A stretch of DNA of 64,000 nucleotides from Siphonodentalium dalli (Eukaryota > Mollusca > Scaphopoda > Gadilida > Siphonodentaliidae): contig CP136065.1 in the NCBI GenBank assembly GCA_032622095.1, positions 67,051,675 to 67,115,674 on the forward strand. Reading direction: 5' to 3'. The position numbers and the translations under genes are program-made. A model generated the notes under the pieces. The model made no database searches and was not told the DNA's origin. It saw only the letters and a list, made by a program, of their open reading frames with translations. Shown here piece by piece: positions 47,143 to 56,579 of this stretch (position 1 is its first letter; every line of letters begins with the position of its first letter).

Positions 47143-47796
47143 TTCAGGGGAGGTGCGGTCGGCGCCTTTTCGGATTTCCTGTACCTGGCGGAAACGGCCG
47201 CCAGTCAGGGGTTAACAGTGCCGTGACCGCTCGAGCTATCGACTTGGGGATCGGAACTTTTGTACATTCGGGTCCATTCTACACGTTAGTGCAAACCCCA
47301 TCTCGCTCGGATCCCTAGGGGCGGTCCGGTCGGCGGGTGTTAATTTCGGCGTTTTTGCGTACATTTATAGCGAATTCGGCAGCAGCGTATGGGTTAATGT
47401 ATTCACTTCCGCTGCAGCTAGCGACTTGTCCGATCGCCCATGTATGCATATGGGTATTCACTTCATGATATAATGTCAATTTCCGTGGTCAGGCAGTCAG
47501 GGGAGGTGCGGTCGGCGCCTTTTCGGATTTCCTGTACCTGGCGGAAACGGCCGCCAGTCAGGGGTTAACAGTGCCGTGACCGCTCGAGCTATCGACTTGG
47601 GGATCGGAACTTTGGTACATTCGGGTCCATTCTACACGTTAGTGCAAACCCCATCTCGCTCGGTCCCCTAGGGGCGGTCCGATCGGCGGGTGTTAATTTC
47701 GGCGTTTTTGCGTACATTTATAGCGAATTCGGCAGCAGCGTATGGGTTAATGTATTCACTTCCGCTGCAGCTAGCGACTTGTCCGATCGCCCATGT
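47143..47796 (+). repeat. 353-bp satellite, about 1.9 monomers
   Basis: The anchor GAGGTGCGGTCGGCGCC recurs at 47152-47165 and 353 bp later. The second monomer is cut at about 47796, at CCCATGTAT, where the retrotransposon tail starts. Monomers are rich in G, C and CpG, unlike the AT-rich surroundings. Confidence 0.95.
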
Positions 47797-47993
47797 ATAT
47801 ATATATCTTTATTTCCTCCTCATGGGAGATCATTGATACAATACAATTAATTCACACAAAAACAAATATATCAACAAAAAAATGGCAATATAAGCACATA
47901 GGACATAGCGCCATATATTATTTATTCACAATGAAATGATAAAAATATAGCAATATTGTAAATCGAACAATTCTTATTTCAAAGCGTGCCTGA

Positions 47994-47997
<4 letters not shown>

Positions 47998-48047
<50 letters not shown>

Positions 48048-48090
48048 CCTCTATATATATGTATATATACATATACATATACATATATAC

Positions 48091-48140
<50 letters not shown>

Positions 48141-48218
48141 CATACATACACACTCATACATATACATACACACATATATACACACATATATATATCCACT
48201 CATACATATACATATACC

Positions 48219-48280
<62 letters not shown>

Positions 48281-48365
48281 CATACATATACATACACATA
48301 TACACACACACATGCATACATATACATACACATATACACACATATACATATATATATATATCTCG
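47998..48365. repeat. Compound microsatellite (CT)n, (TA)n, (CA/TA)n
   Basis: About 45 bp of CT dinucleotides followed by about 310 bp of TA and TACA repeats. Open frames of up to 178 codons here encode only low-complexity Ser-Leu or Tyr-Ile strings and are not genes. Confidence 0.97.
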
Positions 48366-48884
48366 CACACACACCTTAGCCCACATACACTCACACAACT
48401 ATCGTGTATTACTACACACCATGCATGGATGCTACTCCGGTCTAGCACAGATTAGGCCAAGATGTCAATATAAGTTCATGACATCTCCAATCGGAGTGCA
48501 GCAAAATGTAAGACATACATAATCAGATTCGGATTTACACAAGTATGTTAGGGATACAATGCAAGTAGAACATTGGCACGGTCATGATCGATTACATACA
48601 CATGTATGCACCATGTGAGCTTACACGAACCTATAATGCATGATCCACATGCACATATACATAAAATGATTGTCGATGTAAATGTAATCCAAGCATTATC
48701 GGGTAAATGTATCGCCGAAAACAACCTCAATGTTTTGCGACCATTTGGTGCCATAAGTGTGTGGTATTTGCGAATAACGCCCACCCGAACATAGCTGTTA
48801 TAATACATGTATGCATGTATATTTCCTTTAGTTGTATATTGAATATGTCAACCTTCACTGACGTGCTGGAGCTGATAATGTCGC

Positions 48885-50198
48885 TTAATTCGTTGCATTC
48901 TCAGATAATATTATTAAGTCAACATAGCGTTTCCATAGATCAGCGGATTTTTTAACAAAAAAATTAATTGGGTCTTCCGTATATTCCAGTGGAATCGTCA
49001 TAAAATCTGATAATCCAGAAAGAAAAAGTCGAGTTTTAGATTCTGGACTCAGTTTATCGAATTTTAGGTAGAATTCGATATCAAAGTTGTTCAAAATGTC
49101 GAATTCCACAAGGTTCCTCTCCGATGTTATTGACGTGCATTCACATATGGTATGTTTAACAACGTCGCTGTGTTCGCGACTGCAGAGAGGACATACCTGT
49201 TTCTCACCAGGTAACATAGCCATAAGGCGAGCAACAAGCGTGTACGATGATTTATATTTTGGGAAGCATCGACATTTCCCCCAAAGATGAGACATGGTTA
49301 ATTCTTGTTGTATGGCAGCGAAACGAGCAAGTCTATTGTCGCCATTTATAATTGCTGTCCACTCTTCAGAACACCCGATTTTCCATTTGTCTCTCAATAT
49401 ATTTTTCCATGTTAGTTTGTTCGGGAATTTGTGTAAATCAATAAAAGTTATCAGGTAGTCGACCATGTTATATTTCTGGAGTGTTGTAATCATGTCAGCT
49501 ATGAAATTTTTATCACTTATCTCTGAGCACCCCACGACATATTGATACAAACGGGTTAAGAAAATAGATTTAACAGTTTTGTTTTGCGACAGATTACACA
49601 GCGAGCCAAAGAATGATAGTTTGCGTTTATCGATTAAAGACATGAGTGGAGGCAGACCGACTAACCCAAGGGCTATTTCTGTCTTTGTGCGTGTATGTAG
49701 ACCCTGGAAAAATTTAACGCAAAATCGGTGTGTTCTTTCTAGACGATCACGGTTATTCTGGCACAAATTCCAAAGTAATTCAGAACCGTACAATCCCCTC
49801 GGAAGTATCACAGACGAGTAGATAATCGAACAACTCTTTGGAGTTATACCACCCGGATGAATACCAGCATTTGTGAGCATCATAAATGTACTTCTAGTTT
49901 TTTCGCAAATATTTTCAACAAAGGTACCGTTGAAATCGTATTTATCGAGTGGTATCCCCAGATGAGTTGTTCGCGTATCCTCCCTGATCTGCGATTCCCC
50001 TAGATTCCATGTGCGATTTTGACGAATATAATTCGCTTTTGTCTCATTAAAAACAATTATACAACATTTATTGGGGTTATATCTGTACCTCCATGTGTTA
50101 CTGTAAGAAACGCATATTTCACAAAGTTTTTGTAATCCCTTTTTACTGAGGGACAATAACACCATATCGTCCGCGTGTGTAGGGCTGGTGCAATTTAT
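48885..50198 (-). CDS. Non-LTR retrotransposon polyprotein, C-terminal part
   Basis: A continuous open frame of about 437 codons with no 5' end. It begins just before the reverse transcriptase catalytic motif HADD (50166-50177). It continues through the thumb region (TWNLGESQIREDTRTTHLGI, LPRGLYGSELLWNLC, TRTKTEIALGLVGLPPL) to a Cys/His-rich tail, CPLCSREHSDVVKHTICEC. Endonuclease and N-terminal RT are absent through 5' truncation. The frame has no stop or frameshift, so the insertion looks young. It is the same family as the element at 59446-62413. The clade is not resolved. Confidence 0.9.
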   Translation of the reverse strand: MNCTSPTHADDMVLLSLSKKGLQKLCEICVSYSNTWRYRYNPNKCCIIVFNETKANYIRQNRTWNLGESQIREDTRTTHLGIPLDKYDFNGTFVENICEKTRSTFMMLTNAGIHPGGITPKSCSIIYSSVILPRGLYGSELLWNLCQNNRDRLERTHRFCVKFFQGLHTRTKTEIALGLVGLPPLMSLIDKRKLSFFGSLCNLSQNKTVKSIFLTRLYQYVVGCSEISDKNFIADMITTLQKYNMVDYLITFIDLHKFPNKLTWKNILRDKWKIGCSEEWTAIINGDNRLARFAAIQQELTMSHLWGKCRCFPKYKSSYTLVARLMAMLPGEKQVCPLCSREHSDVVKHTICECTSITSERNLVEFDILNNFDIEFYLKFDKLSPESKTRLFLSGLSDFMTIPLEYTEDPINFFVKKSADLWKRYVDLIILSENATN

Positions 50199-52867
50199 GC
50201 AGTCAGTCAGGGGAGGTGCGGTCGGCGCCTTTTCGGATTTCCTGTACCTGGCGGAAACGGCCGCCAGTCAGGGGTTAACAGTGCCGTGACCGCTCGAGCT
50301 ATCGACTTGGGGATCGGAACGTTGGTACATTCGGGTCCATTCTACACGTTAGTGCAAACCCCATCTCGCTCGGTCCCCTAGGGGCGGTCCGGTCGGCGGG
50401 TGTTAATTTCGGCGTTTTTGCGTACATTTATAGCGAATTCGGCAGCAGCGTATGGGTTAATTTATTCACTTCCGCTGCAGCTAGCGACTTGTCCGATCGC
50501 CCATGTATGCATATGGGCATTCACTTCATTATATAATGTCCATTTCCGTGGTCAGGCAGTCAGGGGAGGTGCGGTCGGCGCCTTTTTGGATTTCCTGTAC
50601 CTGGCGGAAACGGCCGCCAGTCAGGGGTTAACAGTGCCGTCACCGCTCGAGCTATCGACTTGGGGATCGGAAATTTGGTACAATCGGGTCCATTCTACAC
50701 GTTAGTGCAAACCCCATCTCGCTCGGATCCCTAGGGGCGGTCCGGTCGGCGGGTGTTAATTTCGGCGTTTTTGCGTACATTTATAGCGAATTCGGCAGCA
50801 GCGTATGGGTTAATTTATTCACTTCCGCTGCAGCTAGCGACTTGTCCGATCGCCCATGTATGCATATGGACATTCACTTCATTATATAATGTCCATTTCC
50901 GTGGTCAGGCAGTCAGGGGAGGTGGGGGTCGGTGCCTTTTTGGATTTCCCGTACCTGGCGGAAACGGCCGCCAGTCAGGGGTTAACAGTGCCGTGACCGC
51001 TCGAGCTATCGCCTTGGGGATTGGAACTTTGGTACATTCGGGTCCATTCTACACGTTAGTGCAAACCCCATCTCGCTCGGATCCCTAGGGGCGGTCCGGT
51101 CGGCGGGTGTTAATTTCGGCGTTTTTGCGTACATTTATAGCAAATTCGGCAGCAGCGTATGGGTTAATGTATTCACTTCAGCTGCAGCTAGCGACTTGTC
51201 CGATCGCCCATGTATGCATATGGGTATTCACGTCATGATATAATGTCAATTTCCGTGGTCAGGCAGTCAGGGGAGGTGCGGTCGGCGCCTTTTCGGATTT
51301 CCTGTACCTGGCGGAAACGGCCGCCAGTCAGGGGTTAACAGTGCCGTGACCGCTCGAGCTATCAACTTGGGGATTGGAACTTTGGTACATTCGGTTCCAT
51401 TCTACACGTTAGTGCAAACCCCATCTCGCTCGGTCCCATAGGGGCGGTCCGGTCGTCGGGTGTTAATTTCGGCGTTTTTGCGTACATTTATAGCGAATTC
51501 GGCAGCAGCGTATGGGTTAATTTATTCACTTCCGCTGCAGCTAGCGACTTGTCCGATCGCCCATGTATGCATATGGGTATTCTCTTCGTGATATAATGTC
51601 AATTTCCGTGGTCAGGCAGTCAGGGGAGGTGCGGTCGGCGCCTTTTCGGATTTCCTGTACCTGGCGGAAACGGCCGTCAGTCAGGGGTTAACAGTGCCGT
51701 GACCGCTCGAGCTATCGACATGGGGATTGGAACTTTGGTACATTCGGGTCCATTCTACACGTTAGTGCAAACCCCATCTCGCTCGGTCCCCTAGGGGCGG
51801 TCCGGTCGGCGGGTGTTAATTTCGGCGTTTTTGCGTACATTTATAGCGAATTCGGCAGCAGCGTATGGGTTAATTTATTCACTTCCGCTGCAGCTAGCGA
51901 CTTGTCCGATCGCCCATGTATGCATATGGGTATTCACTTCATGATATAATGTCAATTTCCGTGGTCAGGCAGTCAGGGGAGGTGCGGTCGGCGCCTTTTT
52001 GGATTTCCTGTACCTGGCGGAAACGGCCGCCAGTCAGGGGTTAACAGTGCCGTGACCGCTCGAGCTATCGACTTGGGGATTGGAACTTTGGTACAATCGG
52101 GTCCATTCTACACGTTAGTGCAAACCCCATCTCGCTCGGATCCATAGGGGCGGTCCGGTCGGCGGGTGTTAATTTCGGCGTTTTTGCGTACATTTATAGC
52201 AAATTCGGCAGCAGCGTATGGGTTAATGTATTCACTTCAGCTGCAGCTAGCGACTTGTCCGATCGCCCATGTATGCATATGGGTATTCACGTCATGATAT
52301 AATGTCCATTTCCGTGGTCAGGCAGTCAGGGGAGGTGCGGTCGGCGCCTTTTCGGATTTCCTGTACCTGGCGGAAACGGCCGCCAGTCAGGGGTTAACAG
52401 TGCCGTGACCGCTCGAGCTATCGACTTGGGGATTGGAACTTTGGTACATTCGGTTCCATTCTACACGTTAGTACAAACCCCATCTCGCTCGGACCCCTGG
52501 GGGCGGTCCGGTCGGCGGGTGTTAATTTCGGCGTTTTTGCGTACATTTATAGCGAATTCGGCAGCAGCGTATGGGTTAATTTATTCACTTCCGCTGCAGC
52601 TAGCGACTTGTCCGATCGCCCATGTATGCATATGGGTATTCTCTTCATGATATAATGTCAATTTCCGTGGTCAGGCAGTCAGGGGAGGTGCGGTCGGCGC
52701 CTTTTCGGATTTCCTGTACCTGGCGGAAACGGCCGCCAGTCAGGGGTTAACAGTGCCGTGACCGCTCGAGCTATCGACTTGGAGATTGGAACTTTGGTAC
52801 AATCGGGTCCATTCTACATGTTAGTGCAAACCCCATCTCGCTCGGACCCCTGGGGGCGGTCCGGTCG
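50199..52867 (+). repeat. 353-bp satellite array, about 7.5 monomers
   Basis: Anchors (end of GGTGCGGTC) lie at 50223, 50576, 50930, 51283, 51636, 51989, 52342 and 52695, a steady 353-354 bp. Monomers differ by only a few substitutions. Open frames of about 80-110 codons recur at the same place in each monomer but are not in a period of three across monomers; they are artefacts of the repeat. Confidence 0.97.
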
Positions 52868-52904
52868 GGTGCGGTCGGGTGCGGTCGGGTGCGGTCGGGT
52901 TTTA
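52855..52904 (+). repeat. 10-bp tandem repeat at the satellite edge
   Basis: GCGGTCGGGT repeats about four times where the last monomer breaks off. The unit comes from the satellite's own GCGGTCCGGTCGG, so it looks like slippage at the array end. Confidence 0.9.
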
Positions 52905-53114
52905 GTAGGACCCTTTTTCTTCACTTCATAGTCTGTACACTCGGCTGTTTGTGTATTACGATCTATAAACAGTATCAGTTTGGAGAATTTCTAAGTATTC
53001 TGAACTTTCCATAACTATCGACCAACGAGAAAGAGGTAGCAATACACGATTGCATGGGTTTGCAGGAAGGCTGAACAATAGGGTTTTAAGCAAATAACTG
53101 TCAGTAAAATTAAA

Positions 53115-53405
53115 AAAAGCTTGATATCATTGCGACAATATTAAAATGACATAATTCATCTCTTAAAACTTAAAGTGTAAATGTTGCACATAATTAGTAA
53201 TTTTTATGTCTGTTTACATTATTTTACTCACTAAATGTATGTTTTCTGTGTGAAATACCGGGAACTATATATTGCGGTATACGAAAGTGAGTTATGAACC
53301 CATTTCCCAAAATTCAGAAGCGAAAGTTATTTTGCACTGCAGATTTGCGAATTTTGGGATAATATAATGTCCCGATTGCTATCAATGACCACCCATGCAT
53401 ATTTC
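53115..53405 (+). repeat. Dispersed repeat, second copy at 3797-4095
   Basis: Same element as at 3797-4095, same orientation, moderate divergence. Confidence 0.75.
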
Positions 53406-53555
53406 AGTTCGAGTCACATTGGAGCATATCAACACAGTGCCGACCTTGTGTTGGTAAACATCGATAAACAATCATTGAGATCATGCATGTACATGAATGC
53501 ATAACATATGACTGAGATAATCAGAAAATGTGAAACCAAGGTTGCATACTCCATA

Positions 53556-53705
53556 TAGTAGTACATGGCGCTGGATTAGTACCACGTTAATTTAAATATA
53601 CTAGTATTACATGGCGCGTTGATTAGTACTACGTTAATTTAAATATACTAGTATTACATGTCGCGTGGATTAGTACTGCGTTAATGTAAATATACTAGTA
53701 GTACA
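53556..53705 (+). repeat. 46-bp tandem repeat, three units
   Basis: TAGTATTACATGGCGC, GGATTAGTAC and ACGTTAATTTAAATATAC recur three times with a few changes. Confidence 0.9.
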
Positions 53706-53730
53706 TGGCCCTGAACTCACAAAGGATACC

Positions 53731-53851
53731 ACCGATGAATCGATAACACTTATTATTGTCACCGTTGTATGAAAATTACACACAAGACCCACTTTGACAG
53801 AATACATCATAGTTAGTTTCGGAACTGACCTTCAATTCAGTTCCATGTTGG
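53731..53851 (-). pseudogene. PAN-like exon, dead copy
   Basis: Read on the minus strand this aligns with the exon at 54582-54870. FCQSGSCV, a stop codon, then FSYNGDNNKC stand in place of FCQIGSCVEFSYNKDNNDC; the stop replaces the glutamate. The first cysteines of the motif and the donor are not preserved. It is a duplicated, decayed copy just downstream of the intact exon. Confidence 0.75.
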
Positions 53852-54581
53852 ACGAGTCTCGAATCCCCATTGGAACGGTCAATAACAGACCAGTGAGACC
53901 ACTCCATTGTATACTTATAAATAATGATGGGGAGCCCATCTAGTTTAGCTTAAAACACATTTTATATGCATTTTATATTTGATATGTATGTACATGGATC
54001 AATTGGGACACAAACACGGAATGAAAACGGGCTATTCTGACTTGACATGTATTTTCAGATAGAAAATCAGTTTTAGGGGGGGGGGGGGGGGTTGAGTTAA
54101 GTTTTTTGAAATATCTCGGCTTGTTGGATATCATTGCTTGTGATTTTGATATTAATAAATAAGGTATATAATGCTGAGAATTTTGAAGCACCAACGAGAG
54201 CTTTATACCAAAAATTGAAATTTTTTATAGGAAATATTCTGGAAAACTTTTTTGAAAAAGCACTGCAATTTATGCTTTTTTTGGGGCATTTTCGTGATTT
54301 TTTCACGAAAATTGTTGGATAATATAACTTTTTGCACATTATAAATGTTAAGCAACCCAGATAGAATATATATCTGATTTTCAAGTATATTTTGTTCAAC
54401 ATTGGTCTTATTTTATTGGTTTTCCTGATTATACTGAAATTTCCAGGTCAAAAACACCAAAAAGGTCAAACAAATATATTTTCCACCTGCTCCGCCCTGG
54501 ATACCTCAGTGTTTTGGAACCCCCATGGGGCAAGGGTAACTGGAGGCCGGACTAGTGTACTTTAGCAAGGTTTGAACTCAC

Positions 54582-54870
54582 CATCATAATTCCTGAATAC
54601 GCCATTCGAAGTTGTCGCAGGATCAAGGATACCTTCAGAAAGATGGCAATCGTTGTTGTCTTTGTTGTATGAGAATTCCACACAAGACCCGATCTGGCAG
54701 AATGCAGCACAGTGAATCTCGGACCATGCCTGTACAGTCCGTGTCGGATGAGCGTTACACCCCGTAGAAGCCGAATCAACGAGTTTCTCGAATTTCCTGA
54801 CTTCAGCGACAACATTTAAGAAGAAAATAAAAATGGTCTTCACAACAACGATCGAACTGTGATATTTCAT
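54582..54870 (-). CDS. First coding exon: signal peptide plus PAN/Apple-like domain
   Basis: The ATG is at 54868-54870. Residues 1-22 have a basic start and a hydrophobic core (SSIVVVKTIFIFFLNVVA), as in a secretory signal peptide. A compact Cys-rich stretch follows (CNAHPTRTV, HCAAFCQIGSCVEFSYNK, NDCHLSEG) with the spacing of PAN/Apple-type domains. The exon ends at a strong GTGAGT donor (54576-54581) in phase 1, the same phase as the SRCR and TSP1 exons downstream. It may be the 5' exon of the mosaic gene, though the next good exon is 10.5 kb away. The PAN assignment rests on pattern only. Confidence 0.75.
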
Positions 54871-54949
54871 TTTGTTATAATATACACTGTCTATACATGT
54901 ATCCGCTTCGTCTTTGAGTGAGCATCTATCTGCTTTATCGCATCGAGAG

Positions 54950-55140
54950 AATGTATCTTCAACATCGTAGAGAAAGAATATACCTGCTACCTATAGTAGA
55001 GTGAGCATGCATCTGCTGTATTCTGGCTTGTGTTATGTTCGCCACGCAACGGCCAGCCTTTGACGCATGCGCAGGGTTATGGATTTCGCGCGTCTGTATT
55101 GGTTGCCAGCGTGGAATATTCTCTTTATTCTGTACCTAGA
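54950..55140 (-). promoter_or_regulatory. Candidate promoter of the PAN-like gene
   Basis: On the minus strand, 80-270 bp upstream of the ATG at 54870, lie an inverted CCAAT box (ATTGG at about 55100), a CpG-rich patch (CGCGCGTC) and an NRF-1-like palindrome (ACGCATGCGCA at about 55061). No TATA box is obvious. This is a suggestion from motifs only. Confidence 0.35.
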
Positions 55141-55811
55141 ACAAAAACAGAAGAGTGTATTAGTCCAGGGTTTGCATAGAACTGATGATATTCGAAGCCA
55201 ATCAAAGACATTTTATCAAGAATTTTCAAGGTGTTTCTAGGCTATTAATTCTAAAATTAGAGGCCATATACCAAAAACTCTCAGGTAGATATGGTATAAC
55301 ATTCGATGAAATTCACTTACGGGTTTGGCGACCTGTGCTACTATATATCGCCGAAATAAAAGGCTATTCAAATCCCCTGACCGCGACATGCAAGACAGCT
55401 TTAGAAAAATAACGGTTAGGTTAAACATATTTCTATCTACTATTTCTTAGGAAATTCCCATAAAAATTTGAGGTAAAAGCATCTGTATCATTTCTGTAGT
55501 TGCGATACAAGGCGCACGCTACGTCCACGGCACCAACGAATTAACTAGCGTAACATGCAAAATCAAATAAAAATTGCAATGAATAAATATGATTTTTCGC
55601 GCCACGACGTATAGAGGAACATTGCTGTCTTCACGGCAGATGAAGGTTAATGGAAAGCTTGTTCGAAGGCATGTCGAGTAATCCGGCTGATTGTCCGGAC
55701 GCTTCTGAGTGATTACTCGTTAAACAATTGAGTTGTGTTGGTCCGTGCTGTGCAGGACCGAATGTTGCAGGTCATTCTAGTGAACGCGCTCTTAAGGTCG
55801 CCTGTTAAAAA
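55141..55811. other. Non-coding, probably includes the DIRS-like element's 5' leader
   Basis: No gene. The region just before 55812 (GTGTTGGTCCGTGCTGTGCA) may be the leader of the following element. No terminal repeat could be paired with a 3' end. Confidence 0.35.
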
Positions 55812-56434
55812 ATGTCGGAACCACAGACTGTTAACATCCAAGCTTTTATAAAATCTCTGGTCGAGGAAACTTGCAAAGCCAGTCAAGCTGGTTTGTTGAC
55901 CGATTTACGCACTCTTCTAACGTCGGAGCTGGGGAATTTCAAGGCATTAATGCAGGAGAGTCAGAAGGAAATTTCGAATGTGCATTTATCCAAAATAGAA
56001 AGTTTAAGGACAGAGTCGCACGAGTTCAAGCGGGATGGCAACAAGGACCAATACTCACATGGAACAAAAGTCATGGAAAAGTTCCCAGGAAGTCGATCGC
56101 GAGCTTGGCGAGATTCAAGACAGTTCTGTGGCTCCAGAACGCTCAAATGAGCTGGTTGCTGAAGTTATTCAGTTAGTTAAAATCCGTCAGAAACATATCC
56201 TAATCGCCGACTCCACAGAGAGAGGCTGGAAAGCCGTAACGGAATATTACAAGGAATTCTGTGACGGCTGATTCTGATGACGAGAAACAGTTGAGGGCGT
56301 CAGTGGCGGCTGTCGCCAGGATCGAGAAGGTCAAGTCAACAAAAGCAAAGAAGGGCAAATCTTCTAGACGCTTTGTTGGTCCACATATGGCGCCTTATGT
56401 ATTGCCGTTGTCAGCTGCATGGTCATTTGTCATC
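55812..56434 (+). pseudogene. DIRS-like element ORF1 (gag-like) remnant
   Basis: Three consecutive frames together give one ORF1-type protein. The start MSEPQTVNIQAFIKSLVEE is at 55812. The middle, RQKHILIADSTERGWKAVTE, lies within 56035-56271. An acidic-then-basic stretch (ADSDDEKQL, KAKKGKSSRR) ends at a stop at 56432-56434. The arrangement resembles the first ORF of DIRS-type retroelements. Frameshifts near 56050 and 56255 make it non-functional. The family is inferred from the reverse transcriptase and recombinase that follow. Confidence 0.65.
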
Positions 56435-56579
56435 TAGAGACACGGCAGTGAGAGGGTTATGTTTATAGGGCACAGTGTCCTGAAGTGAGGAACCGCATGC
56501 ATGGCTGCTGCGCAATGTTACGCTGCTAATCAGATAAGTAGTTTTAATAGTTATAAATTTTCAATTGAATTGAGCAAGG

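Larger units (their letters stand above)
47797..50198 (-). mobile_element. 5'-truncated non-LTR retrotransposon inserted in the satellite
   Basis: On the minus strand it starts inside the reverse transcriptase at about 50198, runs through an open frame to 48885, and then through a 3' untranslated region. It ends at about 47797 with a hairpin (TCTCCC/GGAGGA), AATAAAG and a (TA)n tail. Satellite sequence resumes on both sides, with about 45 bp of the monomer missing at the junction. Insertion therefore happened after the array formed. Confidence 0.85.

Noticed and set aside
47986-48522. Open frame of 178 codons on the plus strand
   Set aside because: It is translated microsatellite (Ser-Leu then Tyr-Ile strings) with frames on both strands; no protein-like composition.
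50400-51088. Repeated frames of about 100 codons in the satellite, each starting MLISAFLRTF
   Set aside because: They recur at the same place in each 353-bp monomer, end when the period shifts frame, and lack any family resemblance. They are a by-product of the repeat.
54552-54815. 87-codon minus-strand frame overlapping the PAN-like exon
   Set aside because: It is another frame of the same exon and lacks the signal peptide and cysteine pattern.
56255-56290. Hammerhead-ribozyme-like core CTGATGACGAGAAAC
   Set aside because: There is no room for stem II between CTGATGA and GAAA, and the stretch codes for the acidic part of the DIRS-like ORF1.
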